Source of the DNA: a virus
Virus record (IMG/VR): IMGVR_UViG_3300024335_000010
Coordinates: 1-64,000 of that record
Strand: one strand, 5' to 3'
Length of the DNA stretch: 64,000 nucleotides
This document shows, in pieces, positions 53,102 through 61,489 of this stretch. A model generated the notes under the pieces. That model saw only the letters and a list, made by a program, of their open reading frames with translations, made no database searches and was not told the origin of the DNA. Position numbers and translations under genes: made by a program. The stretch's first letter is position 1. Every line of letters starts with the position of its first letter.

Positions 53102-54385
53102 ATGAAAACGTTTAAAAATATCCTTAGCGAAGTTGCTCAGCCGAAATCTTCGGAAGAAAAAGCTTTCAAAGATTTACATAACCAAAAACCTGGGCAGCAC
53201 CCTGTAGCTCCAGACAATCAGTTTAGCGGTGATATTGGAAAACCAAAGGCTGTACGTAAAGCGGATAACACACCAGAAAAAGCTGATGCTGAATACGATA
53301 CAGCTTATGGCGATAAACCAGACCAAGAGCCTGTATTACGTAAAGGCAGAAAGTTTAGCCAGTTTAGAGCAAACGAATCAAAAGAAATGTCAAATATGAA
53401 AGCATTAGACAAAGCTTCTGAAACAACTCCTGAAGGTAAGAAAAAAGTTTCTCTTGCTAAAGCTCCTTGGGAAAAAGATAAAAATGAAGATGTTAACGAA
53501 GGTATTATCGGAAACATGTTGAATAAGAGAAAAGCAGCTAAGCAATTGAATACTGCTCTAGACTATCATAACAAAAGAGAAGCTGAACATAAAGATGATG
53601 CTGAACATAAAGCTAAGATGCCAACCGGTGGCAAAGACAAATATTCTGCTTCAACAAAAAGATTTATCAAGCGTAAAGTTAAATTCTCGAATGATGAAGC
53701 TAAGCATCACGCAAAAGCTGCTGGACACTTGAACAACGCTTTAAAGGCTAACAAAGATGGCGATCACGCAGGCGTTAAATCTGCTATGAAAGCTTACCAT
53801 AAGCACCATAAGATAAAAATGGGTGTTCATCATGACTTACCACACACTTCTGACAAAACTGGCACATATGGTGGCACATATAAAGAAGATCTTTCTGATA
53901 AGGTTTCTGACATTGCATTTGGTAAGTGGAACGAAGCTTTAAGTGGTGGACAAAAGAAACTTGACCATAACAAAAATGGTAAAATTGATGGACACGATTT
54001 TGCTATCATGCGTGCAAAAGGTAAAAAAAAGACTGAAGTAGCTGAAACTACTTCTTCTGCGATGAAACACGGCGTTACTCAAACAGGACCAGACGGTAAG
54101 ACTCGTACGGTTTTCAAAAAGACTAGAACAGACCAAACAGACGATAGAGGTCAAGATATTATTCGGCGTGAAAGCTTTTCTGAAATGTTAGACGAAGCTG
54201 TTAAAGTGGGAAACATGAGATTAAAAAATGGCAAAAACGTAAAGGTATCTAAACAAGATGCTAAACTGTTAAATGACTTTTATAAAAATCTTAATGCAAA
54301 AAACCGCAGAGACATGTCAAAGGTAATGATGAAAGACGAAGCAGGGTTTAAAGAGATCGTAGGGTTTGCCCGAGAAGCGTTATAA
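53102..54385 (+). CDS. Prohead core / assembly-associated protein
   Basis: ATG 53102 is chosen over GTG 53099 because GGAG at 53091 is better spaced. The protein has 427 residues and is highly charged, rich in Lys, Glu, His and Ala. It starts MKTFKNILSEVAQPKSSEEKAFKDLHNQ, a start seen in similarly placed proteins between portal and protease genes of marine T4-like phages. A His/Lys-rich central region (AKHHAKAAGHLNNALKA, HKHHK) and a DHNKNGKIDGHDFAIMR segment that looks like a single EF-hand-type calcium loop follow. It takes the place of T4 genes 67/68. Its exact role is uncertain. Confidence 0.8.
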   Translation: MKTFKNILSEVAQPKSSEEKAFKDLHNQKPGQHPVAPDNQFSGDIGKPKAVRKADNTPEKADAEYDTAYGDKPDQEPVLRKGRKFSQFRANESKEMSNMKALDKASETTPEGKKKVSLAKAPWEKDKNEDVNEGIIGNMLNKRKAAKQLNTALDYHNKREAEHKDDAEHKAKMPTGGKDKYSASTKRFIKRKVKFSNDEAKHHAKAAGHLNNALKANKDGDHAGVKSAMKAYHKHHKIKMGVHHDLPHTSDKTGTYGGTYKEDLSDKVSDIAFGKWNEALSGGQKKLDHNKNGKIDGHDFAIMRAKGKKKTEVAETTSSAMKHGVTQTGPDGKTRTVFKKTRTDQTDDRGQDIIRRESFSEMLDEAVKVGNMRLKNGKNVKVSKQDAKLLNDFYKNLNAKNRRDMSKVMMKDEAGFKEIVGFAREAL

Positions 54386-54388
54386 ATA
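54381..54388 (+). promoter_or_regulatory. T4-type late promoter overlapping a stop codon, before protease gene
   Basis: An exact TATAAATA includes the TAA stop of the core protein gene and lies 21 bases before the gp21 ATG. Such overlap of promoter and stop is common in compact T4-like late regions. Confidence 0.68.
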
Positions 54389-54409
54389 AAAAATTAAAGG
54401 ATCTAAGAT

Positions 54410-55102
54410 ATGAGACTAATAACAGAAGTTGTAGAAGAATGCAATGTTGCCGTAGAAATGAACGAAGAAACGGGTAAGAAAACTCATTTCATCGAAGGTA
54501 TTTTTATGCAAGGCGATATTAAAAACCGCAACGGAAGAATTTATCCGTCGCAGATTTTAGAAAAAGAAATGGTCAGATATAATGCTGACTTTGTAGAAAC
54601 AAAGCGAGCGCTAGGCGAATTGGGTCACCCAGACGGACCTACAATCAACGGCGATCGCGTGTCTCATCTTATTACAGAGATGAAACGAGAGGGATCAAAC
54701 TTCACTGGTAAAGCCAAAATTCTTGGTACACCAATGGGTGAGATAGTCAAAACATTTATGGACGAGGGTGTTAAGATCGGTGTATCTACCCGCGGATTAG
54801 GTTCAGTTAAAGCAACGAGAGATGGTATTATGGAAGTACAAAATGACTTTCATCTAGCCACTGTCGACATCGTGACTGACCCATCTGGTCCAAATTGTTT
54901 TGTAAATGGTATTATGGAGAATGCTGAATACTATTACGATATAGCTTCAGGTAACTGGATTGCTCAGGAACCTATTGAACAAGTTATTGAAGAAATACAA
55001 GAAGTAGTAGAAAAGCAAATTAGACGTGTTGTCACTAAAATCGATGAAGGCACTGCGTCTGAATTATTCGAGCGTTTTGTGAACTCACTTAGAAAAAGTT
55101 GA
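54410..55102 (+). CDS. gp21: Prohead protease, T4 gp21-like
   Basis: The protein has 230 residues of the herpes/U9-type serine protease family. GELGHPDGP has the catalytic His, and KIGVSTRGLGS has the catalytic Ser. GIFMQGDIKNRNGRIYP near the start is also conserved. It cleaves core and capsid proteins after (L/I)-x-E during head maturation; a matching site is visible in gp23 (Leu59-Ser-Glu61). It precedes the scaffold and capsid genes as in T4. Confidence 0.95.
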   Translation: MRLITEVVEECNVAVEMNEETGKKTHFIEGIFMQGDIKNRNGRIYPSQILEKEMVRYNADFVETKRALGELGHPDGPTINGDRVSHLITEMKREGSNFTGKAKILGTPMGEIVKTFMDEGVKIGVSTRGLGSVKATRDGIMEVQNDFHLATVDIVTDPSGPNCFVNGIMENAEYYYDIASGNWIAQEPIEQVIEEIQEVVEKQIRRVVTKIDEGTASELFERFVNSLRKS

Positions 55103-55115
55103 AAAATAATATTAT

Positions 55116-55123
55116 TATAAATA
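55116..55123 (+). promoter_or_regulatory. T4-type late promoter before scaffold gene
   Basis: An exact TATAAATA lies 43 bases before the gp22 ATG, in a 64-base AT-rich gap. Confidence 0.68.
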
Positions 55124-55166
55124 ATACTCATATAATACAAGTATCCAAATAAAAGGAGTAGAACAT

Positions 55167-56126
55167 ATGTCAAATGACTTAGACGAAAAGTTCGTCGAAA
55201 AATCTGGCGGAACAGGTGTTCCTGCGGCAGAAGTTATGGATCCTGCGACACCAGCAGGCGGCGTACATAAGAAGAAAAAAGCTGACGTAAACAAAAAGGT
55301 TGATCCAACAGCCGATAAAGTTGCACCAGCACCAATGCAAGCGGAAGAATCAGAAGTAGACTCTGATGAAATCGTAGAAGAAGTAATTGAAGTAGCAGAG
55401 TCAATCGCGACTATTTTCGAAGGCATGGATTTGTCTGAAGAATTTACAGCTAAAGCAACTATGGTATTCGAAGCTGCGGTTAACGAAGCGGCAACAGCCA
55501 AGGCTGACGCTATCATCGTTGAGAAAACAGAAGTTCTAGAAACATCAATGCAAACTGCGCTTGATGAATCAGTTGAACAGATGTTAGAAAATCTTGACTC
55601 ATATCTTGACTACGTTGTAGAAGAGTGGATGTCAGAGAACGAAATTGCTATTGAAGCCGGTATTAAGGTAGAGATGGCGGAGTCGTTAATGGACGGTCTT
55701 AAAGGCCTATTCGAAGAGCACAACATTGATGTTGATGAGGAAACTCTAGACGTCGTTGCTGGACTTGAAGAAGAAATTGAAACATTAAAAGCAGACGCTA
55801 ATAAAGCGATTGTTGAGAATGTTGAGCTCAAAAAAGCAGCTGATGCACAAACAGCGGCTGGCGTTTTTGCTGAAATGACTGAAGGTCTTACACTTGTAGA
55901 ACAAGAAAGATTTAAAGTATTATCAGAAAAGCTTGCTTTCGATAATGTTGACAGCTACAAATCAGACCTTGCAACACTAAAGGAATCGTTCTTCAAAAAA
56001 GCGAAACCAGTAGTTGAGGAAGTCACTGAAGAAGAAGCAATTATCACAGAGGACACAGAAGTGAAACAACCACTTTCTGAGCACTCAACGATCAATGCTC
56101 TTTTAGCAGATTTGAACCGTAACTAA
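55167..56126 (+). CDS. gp22: Prohead scaffolding core protein, T4 gp22-like
   Basis: The protein has 319 residues, strongly acidic (many Glu, Asp and Ala) and predicted almost entirely helical, with coiled-coil stretches near 90-215. The N-terminal 60 residues are basic and flexible. It forms the inner core of the prohead and is degraded by the gp21 protease. Assignment rests on composition and on its place between protease and capsid genes. AAAGGAG precedes the ATG. Confidence 0.9.
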   Translation: MSNDLDEKFVEKSGGTGVPAAEVMDPATPAGGVHKKKKADVNKKVDPTADKVAPAPMQAEESEVDSDEIVEEVIEVAESIATIFEGMDLSEEFTAKATMVFEAAVNEAATAKADAIIVEKTEVLETSMQTALDESVEQMLENLDSYLDYVVEEWMSENEIAIEAGIKVEMAESLMDGLKGLFEEHNIDVDEETLDVVAGLEEEIETLKADANKAIVENVELKKAADAQTAAGVFAEMTEGLTLVEQERFKVLSEKLAFDNVDSYKSDLATLKESFFKKAKPVVEEVTEEEAIITEDTEVKQPLSEHSTINALLADLNRN

Positions 56127-56151
56127 GTAACCCAATGAAAAACCTAACTTT

Positions 56152-56159
56152 TATAAATA
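56152..56159 (+). promoter_or_regulatory. T4-type late promoter before the major capsid gene
   Basis: An exact TATAAATA lies 34 bases before the gp23 ATG, which itself has an AAGGAG site. It would drive the most abundant late transcript, which ends at the hairpin at 57540. Confidence 0.75.
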
Positions 56160-56193
56160 TATCCAGAATAAATCAACAAGGAGATAGAATCTA

Positions 56194-57510
56194 ATGACTC
56201 AGTCAAACTATCAAGCATTAGTTGAAAAATGGGGTCCAATCTTGGAGCATTCCTCTTTTTCTGCTATTACAGACAACCACAAGAAATCTGTCACAGCGAC
56301 AATTCTTGAAAACACAGAAAAAGCTTTAGCAGAGTCAGGCGACTTATCTGCTAACATGACAGGCTTGCTTTCTGAAACAGCTGCGAACGATGTAGGCACA
56401 GGCGGTTTCGCTTCTACTTCTGCTGCTGGCGGACCAACAGCTGGTTACGACCCAGTACTTATCTCATTAGTACGTCGTGCAATGCCAAACTTGATCGCAT
56501 ACGATATTGCTGGCGTTCAGCCAATGACAGGCCCAACAGGCTTGATCTTCGCAATGCGTTCAACACATACTAACCAAACTGCTGCTAACGAAGTATTCTA
56601 CAACGAAGCAGATACTTCATTCTCTGGTGCAGGTACTCACTCTGCAAACGCTCCAGGTCAAGCATCAGTAACAACTGGTACTGGTATGGATACAGCCGAT
56701 GCTGAAGCACTTGGTTCAACTGGCGACGCATTTGCTGAAATGGCTTTCTCAATCGAAAAAGTTACAGTAGCTGCTAAGTCAAGAGCTTTAAAAGCTGAAT
56801 ACACAACAGAGCTTGCTCAGGATCTTAAAGCCGTACACGGTTTGGATGCTGAAACAGAACTAGCGAACATTCTACAGTCTGAAATCCTAGTAGAAATCAA
56901 CCGTGAATTAGTTCGTACAATCTACACTAACGCGGTACAAGGCGCGAGCGCAACGGCAACTCCGGGCACATTCGACTTAGATGTTGATGCTAACGGTCGT
57001 TGGTCAGTAGAGAAGTTCAAAGGTCTTATGTTCCAAATCGAGCAAGAAGCTAACGCGATTGCTAAAGGCACAAGACGTGGTAAAGGTAACATGGTTATCT
57101 GTTCATCTGATGTTGCTTCTGCACTTCAAATGGCAGGTGTCCTAGATTACACACCAGCTCTTAACTCTAACTCACTAAACGTTGATGATACAGGCAACAC
57201 ATTTGCTGGTGTTCTTAACGGACGTTACAAAGTGTATATCGACCCATATGCAGGCGCTAACTACATGGTAGTAGGATATAAAGGTTCATCATCTTTCGAT
57301 GCTGGTCTATTCTATTGTCCATATGTGCCATTACAAATGGTTCGTGCAGTTGGTGAGAATTCTTTCCAACCAAAAATCGGCTTTAAAACTCGTTACGGAA
57401 TGGTTTCAAACCCATTTGCAAAAGGTGCAACTCAAGGTACACCTCCGGGCGAACTAGAAGCAGACACAAACGTTTACTACCGTCGTGTAATTGTAAACAA
57501 CTTGTTCTAA
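56194..57510 (+). CDS. gp23: Major capsid protein, T4 gp23-like
   Basis: The protein has 438 residues. The N-terminal 61 residues are a scaffold-like delta region ending in a gp21 cleavage motif (Leu59-Ser60-Glu61). The mature HK97-fold part contains the family's PMTGPTGLIFAMRS, IEKVTVAAKSRALKAEYTTELAQDLKAVHGLDAETELANIL, and the end (RYGMVSNPFAKG ... YYRRVIVNNLF). It builds the hexamers of the head. No separate vertex gene gp24 is in the window. Compact form, as in other marine T4-like phages; codon use is skewed to preferred codons, fitting high expression. Confidence 0.97.
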   Translation: MTQSNYQALVEKWGPILEHSSFSAITDNHKKSVTATILENTEKALAESGDLSANMTGLLSETAANDVGTGGFASTSAAGGPTAGYDPVLISLVRRAMPNLIAYDIAGVQPMTGPTGLIFAMRSTHTNQTAANEVFYNEADTSFSGAGTHSANAPGQASVTTGTGMDTADAEALGSTGDAFAEMAFSIEKVTVAAKSRALKAEYTTELAQDLKAVHGLDAETELANILQSEILVEINRELVRTIYTNAVQGASATATPGTFDLDVDANGRWSVEKFKGLMFQIEQEANAIAKGTRRGKGNMVICSSDVASALQMAGVLDYTPALNSNSLNVDDTGNTFAGVLNGRYKVYIDPYAGANYMVVGYKGSSSFDAGLFYCPYVPLQMVRAVGENSFQPKIGFKTRYGMVSNPFAKGATQGTPPGELEADTNVYYRRVIVNNLF

Positions 57511-57539
57511 AAGCAAGATATCGGTTAACGATACTAACT

Positions 57540-57567
57540 GGGGAAGCTTTCGGGCTTCCCTTTTTTT
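57540..57567 (+). terminator. Strong rho-independent terminator after the major capsid gene
   Basis: GGGAAGC (57541-57547) pairs perfectly with GCTTCCC (57554-57560) around a six-base loop, and seven T follow. It closes the late plus-strand block where it meets the converging minus-strand genes. The T-run reaches the stop codon of the minus-strand gene. Confidence 0.93.
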
Positions 57568-58312
57568 ATGCGAGATAGTCTGGGAGATATGACGCTTTAG
57601 ACAAAAAGTCATTATATGAATCTTCGACTTTGTCTTGTTTGTAGAATAACCATTTGTGTATTCTCTGCCATATACTCTTTTCTACCATTGGATAACCAAA
57701 CGAAAATACTATACATTCATAATGAGTATAGTTACGATTAGTTTGTATATTCCAAAATTTAGTAAGTTCTAAATCAGTATATGGTTTTTGTCTGCGTCTT
57801 TGTTGTGGTGCTTCGTTATATTTTTGGTCGTCATAAACAATGTGTAACGTTATACCACCTTCAGACCACCAAGGTATTTCATGGCACGGTCTTTCAACAG
57901 TGTTTATCGTATTATCGTACCAGTGGATATTACAATTAAGTTTATCTACTGATTCAATAAATTCTTTCTTTTGTTCTTTATTATTGAATACTACTCCAAT
58001 ATACCTATGCTTTGAGTCGTCATGCCCTTGGCAACTAGTAAATGTTAAATAACCTTTCGCGTGCAAAGCAAGTACACCCTCCTTCACACGCGGTTCTAGG
58101 TTTTGTTCAATAATATCAGAATATTGGCTTACAAAAGTACTAACGTAATTACCATCTTCATCTTGGAAACAATAAGTTCTTCCGTTGATTAAATGATCGT
58201 TACCCTTAACAAACATCGCGTAACGATGCCCATCTTCAGCTGAATTGAGTTGTGGCTCGTTTGATTCTTGCTGTTGATAATAAGGTACTGTAATTTCGTA
58301 TTGAGGTCGCAT
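57566..58312 (-). CDS. Unknown accessory protein (248 aa), last gene of early minus-strand block
   Basis: The protein has no membrane segment or signal peptide. A central motif GYLTFTSCQGHDDSKHRYIGVVFNN looks like the ligand-binding part of small phage proteins that recall TYW3-type folds, but the match is weak. The C-terminal third is rich in aromatic residues. It overlaps or abuts the GapR-like gene at its start. No function is assigned. The capsid terminator lies just past its 3' end. Confidence 0.75.
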   Translation of the reverse strand: MRPQYEITVPYYQQQESNEPQLNSAEDGHRYAMFVKGNDHLINGRTYCFQDEDGNYVSTFVSQYSDIIEQNLEPRVKEGVLALHAKGYLTFTSCQGHDDSKHRYIGVVFNNKEQKKEFIESVDKLNCNIHWYDNTINTVERPCHEIPWWSEGGITLHIVYDDQKYNEAPQQRRRQKPYTDLELTKFWNIQTNRNYTHYECIVFSFGYPMVEKSIWQRIHKWLFYKQDKVEDSYNDFLSKASYLPDYLA

Positions 58313-58554
58313 TACATTCCTAATGCATCCATGTACAGTTCAGTAATAGCGTTTTCATTATCAACATCGTCACGATTACGTTTACGAATTGAAACGATTT
58401 TGCGTAGGATTTTTGCTTCGTATCCACGACCTTTTGCTTCAGACATTACTTCTCTAATTTGGTCAGCAACCGCTGCCTTTTCTTCTTCCAAGGTTTCAAT
58501 CCGTTCAATAAACGCACGTAATTCGTCCGCTGTTACACTTGCTGTATCATTCAT
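58312..58554 (-). CDS. GapR/DUF2312-like nucleoid-associated protein
   Basis: The protein has 80 residues. The pattern VTADELRAFIERIETLEEEKAAVADQIREVMSEAKGRGYEAKILRKIVSIRK, then an acidic linker and ELYMDALG, is that of GapR/DUF2312: a long N-terminal coiled coil and a basic C-terminal helix that clamp overtwisted AT-rich DNA in Caulobacter. The family is almost confined to Alphaproteobacteria and their phages, so this is the best hint of host class here. A phage copy could help organise phage DNA in replication or take over host chromosome structure. It is the penultimate gene of the minus-strand block. Confidence 0.85.
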   Translation of the reverse strand: MNDTASVTADELRAFIERIETLEEEKAAVADQIREVMSEAKGRGYEAKILRKIVSIRKRNRDDVDNENAITELYMDALGM

Positions 58555-58877
58555 TATGTATTCCTTTTCAATTTGTAGTATTTATTGTAGGTCTGTTTGA
58601 CCTCGTTTAATTCTGGATGACGATGTATCCATTGCCCTGTTGAGGAATCAAATTGTTCTCGAAAGAACCTATCCATTACCTCGTTACCAGTATCAATAGA
58701 TGTATCTACTTCCAGACATTTCTTATCAAACTCAGCATCCGACATTATTTCAGAATTTTCAATTTCATAAGCATAAGCGGCTATACTGAGTTTGATGCGA
58801 AGGTGCGTCTGCTTTTCGACAGGCGAACCCCATTTAGTAGGTTTATCTTCTTCGTGAAAGAATGATTCTAACGACAT
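58554..58877 (-). CDS. Small phage protein of unknown function (107 aa)
   Basis: This is a compact helical protein containing YAYEIENSEIMSDAEFDKKCLEV and FDSSTGQWIHRHPEL. The first segment loosely resembles the Ia domain at the start of bacterial NAD-dependent DNA ligases (Y-x-x-D-x-P-x-x-S-D-A-E-Y-D), which would bind NMN, but the catalytic domain is absent, so no activity is claimed. It abuts the GapR-like gene with shared stop and start bases. Confidence 0.72.
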   Translation of the reverse strand: MSLESFFHEEDKPTKWGSPVEKQTHLRIKLSIAAYAYEIENSEIMSDAEFDKKCLEVDTSIDTGNEVMDRFFREQFDSSTGQWIHRHPELNEVKQTYNKYYKLKRNT

Positions 58878-59288
58878 TTATAATTTACCGTCTTCTCTCA
58901 TTTGTTTACGGATTTTAGTAGCCGATATATCATGTATATCTTTACCTAAATCATGTTCAGTAAATGTATATCCAACACCACGGCCATAACTAATATCTAC
59001 AATGTTTGGCACTTCAAGAATTAAATACTGGTTTCCATTGTAAAAGCCATGTGGGGCTAATCCTTTTTCAATATTAGCAATTACATCAATAATACCAAAA
59101 GGATTATCATCTTGTTTGGCAGTACGTCCTGCGCCTGCGTCACCTTCAAAATTAAACACGTCACGGATCATAATAACAACTTGACCTGTAACTGAATGTG
59201 CACGTTTAAACAGTTCAGTATGTCCATCGTGCCATGGCTGCCATCTTCCCAACATTTGTACTGTTGGCTTTTTATAATCAAACATCAT
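58878..59288 (-). CDS. Cytidylyltransferase-like nucleotidyltransferase
   Basis: The protein has 136 residues. GRWQPWHDGHTELFKRA contains the HDGH form of the (H/T)-x-G-H nucleotide-binding signature, and ISATKIRKQM near the end is the ISSTxxR motif. This is the minimal fold of NMN adenylyltransferases and glycerol-phosphate/phosphopantetheine-type transferases; the substrate cannot be told from sequence. Similar genes sit beside a small kinase in marine T4-like phages, as here. It overlaps the kinase-like gene upstream by 11 bases. Confidence 0.82.
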   Translation of the reverse strand: MMFDYKKPTVQMLGRWQPWHDGHTELFKRAHSVTGQVVIMIRDVFNFEGDAGAGRTAKQDDNPFGIIDVIANIEKGLAPHGFYNGNQYLILEVPNIVDISYGRGVGYTFTEHDLGKDIHDISATKIRKQMREDGKL

Positions 59289-59709
59289 TAATCCTTATAT
59301 GTCTTGCGATAGCATCGGCTAAAGCTTCATCTGTGTTATCAAACCATTTTTCTACATGATAATTTACGTTATTAATAAGTGGTGTCTCAAACATTTTATT
59401 CGTATCTTTAAATCGACCTTCTTTAATAGTGTCCATCCATACAGTATAGTCAGCATCAAAAATAGCCCTAGTAACTTCAGTTGGACAAACAAAGTCACAT
59501 ATAACTGTACGATCATGATACTTTTCGTGGTTAGCAATAGATGCCATTCGATGTGCTTGACGATATCTTGCTGCTTCAGAAAATTCCCAGTCATTAGCCA
59601 TACGACGTATTTCGTCTGCATTAAACCAAGCACATTCTAAACGTTTTTGTAATCGTTCGGCTAGCCAAGTTTTACCAGAACCCGGCAAGCCAAAAATCAA
59701 TATTTTCAT
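59278..59709 (-). CDS. Adenylylsulfate kinase-like P-loop kinase
   Basis: The protein has 143 residues. GLPGSGKTWLAERL is the Walker A loop at the start, followed by FNADEIRRMANDWEFS and ICDFVCPTEVTRAIF, then VWMDTIKEGRFKDTNKMF, the arrangement of adenylylsulfate (APS) kinases. It is shorter than bacterial CysC (about 200), so its substrate may differ, for example a nucleotide or sugar-linked compound. The pair with the adjacent nucleotidyltransferase suggests a two-step activation of a small molecule. Confidence 0.83.
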   Translation of the reverse strand: MKILIFGLPGSGKTWLAERLQKRLECAWFNADEIRRMANDWEFSEAARYRQAHRMASIANHEKYHDRTVICDFVCPTEVTRAIFDADYTVWMDTIKEGRFKDTNKMFETPLINNVNYHVEKWFDNTDEALADAIARHIRINDV

Positions 59710-59712
59710 TAA

Positions 59713-60069
59713 TTAGTCCTCATCTCCAAGATTAACGTTGGACTCTGTAACGATCAGTGAGCCAACTACAACGAATATATATAAAGAAACTATGCCTGCA
59801 AAAAACTGATAACCAGCAGACCAAATTAAATATGTTGATAATGCCATAACTGCGTTATGTAAAAATTTCCAATTAACAGGAATATGGTCAGCATATGATA
59901 ATTCAACATCCCATGCGGGACTGAGTACTAAGATGCTTACTTTTACAAATTGAAACAGTGCGTATAAGATAGGTAATGCGCTAAGGAGTAAGTAATAGGG
60001 ATCATCAAAATATTGATAGCCAATAATTCCACCGAGATGAAAGCCAATATAAATTAAAGTATAGTTCAT
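59713..60069 (-). CDS. Small integral membrane protein (118 aa)
   Basis: Three to four hydrophobic segments are visible: near residues 4-20, 26-50, 71-88 and 90-107. The C-terminus is acidic and probably cytoplasmic. There is no signal-peptide cleavage site or enzyme motif. It lies in the early minus-strand block, four bases from the kinase-like gene and four from the 31-residue membrane peptide frame. Candidates are superinfection exclusion or host membrane remodelling, with no direct evidence. Confidence 0.75.
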   Translation of the reverse strand: MNYTLIYIGFHLGGIIGYQYFDDPYYLLLSALPILYALFQFVKVSILVLSPAWDVELSYADHIPVNWKFLHNAVMALSTYLIWSAGYQFFAGIVSLYIFVVVGSLIVTESNVNLGDED

Positions 60070-60072
60070 TTG

Positions 60073-60168
60073 TTATATTCCACGAATAATCATTAAAGGA
60101 TCTAATGCAATGAGGATTAGACCAAATACTAATCCCCATGCAATAACTTGTGCGTAAAGTTTAAGCAT
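60073..60168 (-). CDS. Possible 31-residue single-span membrane peptide
   Basis: The frame starts with ATG at 60168, overlapping the last eight bases of the DUF932 gene, and ends four bases before the membrane protein start. The peptide MLKLYAQVIAWGLVFGLILI with a short ALDPLMIIRGI end is one hydrophobic helix. It fills the only gap between two genes almost exactly and would be translated by coupling. No ribosome site of its own is seen, so it remains a candidate. Confidence 0.45.
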   Translation of the reverse strand: MLKLYAQVIAWGLVFGLILIALDPLMIIRGI

Positions 60169-61114
60169 CAGCCATGTCTAATGCGACAGTCAATGCATCA
60201 ACTTTACGTTTTGCGTTTCCACCAAACCATGCAGAAGCCATACGCGAGTCAGCTGAACGACCTAAGTTATGGTCAGTCATATATGTAACTGCGTTGTAGG
60301 CATTCCACCAAGTTCCGGGTGCATATTCGTGCCCAGGTTGATCCTCGACGATAGCCATCGCATCTTTAGCAGTACGAGCCAAAGTTTCTTTTTCCTTTGT
60401 GGATTTTCCAAACACAACACCAAAGAACTCAGTAAGTTTCTCATCAGTGTAACGTTTTGAACCAAGAAACTCTGCGGCATTTTTGAATTCCTCAACTTTA
60501 TTGTGACCAATACCAAGGATTTCTTTTACACTTGCTGGATCAAACACTGAACGATGATTTACACGTACAGATGGTTGACCTTTTTCATGTAAAGCCACTG
60601 CTAATGTGTTGTTACAAACTACACGTTCCATAACAAATTTGATGTCAATGGATTTACCATAGATATGTGGATTAGAAAATAGTAGGTAACCTTTTACCTC
60701 ATCTCCACCAAATAGTTCAAAACCATCTTGTACATCTGCTAATGCCCATACCAAACGTCCATCTTTAAGAGAACCTGCGGTATCCATTTGCATATCGCCA
60801 CTTGATACGAATTCAGTAAAAAAGTCAAATGCATCAGCATTTTGAACAGGGTTCCAACCTTTACCAACTTGTGTTAGTACTTTTCCGTCAGTTGAACGAA
60901 TAAGCGCTTTTTGACCAGTTGCTACAACATCGCCTTTCCAACGTGCAAAGCATTCTGATTCTTCAACTTCCCAGTCAAGACCAGCAGCTTTCATCATTTC
61001 TTGTGGTGACATATCGTCTGATACCGGTGTACCAAGACCATGCCAAGGTAGACCTTTACTTGCGCGGTAAGCCATCTGAGCTTGACCGTTAACCATTTCT
61101 AGTTCGTGAGACAT
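60161..61114 (-). CDS. DUF932 phage/plasmid-like protein
   Basis: The protein has 317 residues, with AAGGAAATGAA before the ATG. WHGLGTPV near the start, WEVEESE, GKVLTQVGKGWNPVQNADAFDFF, then VCNNTLAVAL and VRVNHRSV are hallmarks of DUF932 (TIGR03299-type phage/plasmid-like proteins). These are widespread in large phages and plasmids; some have been linked to DNA metabolism, but the biochemical role is not established. A near-consensus early promoter (61144-61172) lies directly upstream, so it probably opens the block that runs down to 57566. Confidence 0.92.
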   Translation of the reverse strand: MSHELEMVNGQAQMAYRASKGLPWHGLGTPVSDDMSPQEMMKAAGLDWEVEESECFARWKGDVVATGQKALIRSTDGKVLTQVGKGWNPVQNADAFDFFTEFVSSGDMQMDTAGSLKDGRLVWALADVQDGFELFGGDEVKGYLLFSNPHIYGKSIDIKFVMERVVCNNTLAVALHEKGQPSVRVNHRSVFDPASVKEILGIGHNKVEEFKNAAEFLGSKRYTDEKLTEFFGVVFGKSTKEKETLARTAKDAMAIVEDQPGHEYAPGTWWNAYNAVTYMTDHNLGRSADSRMASAWFGGNAKRKVDALTVALDMADA

Positions 61115-61143
61115 TTCATTTCCTTTTCATTTTGTATATAACT

Positions 61144-61172
61144 AATATAACTGATTCTATTGAGAATGTCAA
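61144..61172 (-). promoter_or_regulatory. Sigma70-type early promoter for the DUF932 operon
   Basis: On the minus strand, TTGACA (61172-61167) and TATATT (61149-61144) are separated by 17 bp. Start codon of the DUF932 gene follows 29 bases after the -10 box. Confidence 0.85.
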
Positions 61173-61189
61173 TAGTTGTTTTCATTTTA

Positions 61190-61462
61190 TTATCTAACTT
61201 CGTAACCAAGAACGTCTGCGACAAAATCTTTACCAAGATCGTTTGCAAATGCCACGATTAATTCTTCACGTGGTGCAGTGTCCATTTCATCAATATGTTT
61301 TGCTAATTTTTGAGGATCGGCTGCTTCATAAAGTGCGATAGCAGTGTCAACATCGTTTACATCGTCAATGTACAAGTTATGGAACTCGCCATAATTTCCA
61401 GCCAACTCAATAAGTTCGGCTTTAACAGCTTTTACGTTTGATAAGATTTCGTAGTTTAACAT
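61190..61462 (-). CDS. Small acidic protein of unknown function (90 aa)
   Basis: AAAGGA precedes the ATG, and an early promoter lies 28 bases upstream, so this is a single-gene or leading transcript. The protein is acidic and helical (VKAVKAELIELAGNYGEFHNLYIDDVNDVDTAIALYEA). There are no Cys or metal motifs. Similar small acidic proteins in early regions often bind host regulators, but nothing here shows that. Confidence 0.75.
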   Translation of the reverse strand: MLNYEILSNVKAVKAELIELAGNYGEFHNLYIDDVNDVDTAIALYEAADPQKLAKHIDEMDTAPREELIVAFANDLGKDFVADVLGYEVR

Positions 61463-61489
61463 TTTAGTATTCCTTTATTTGTTGATTCT

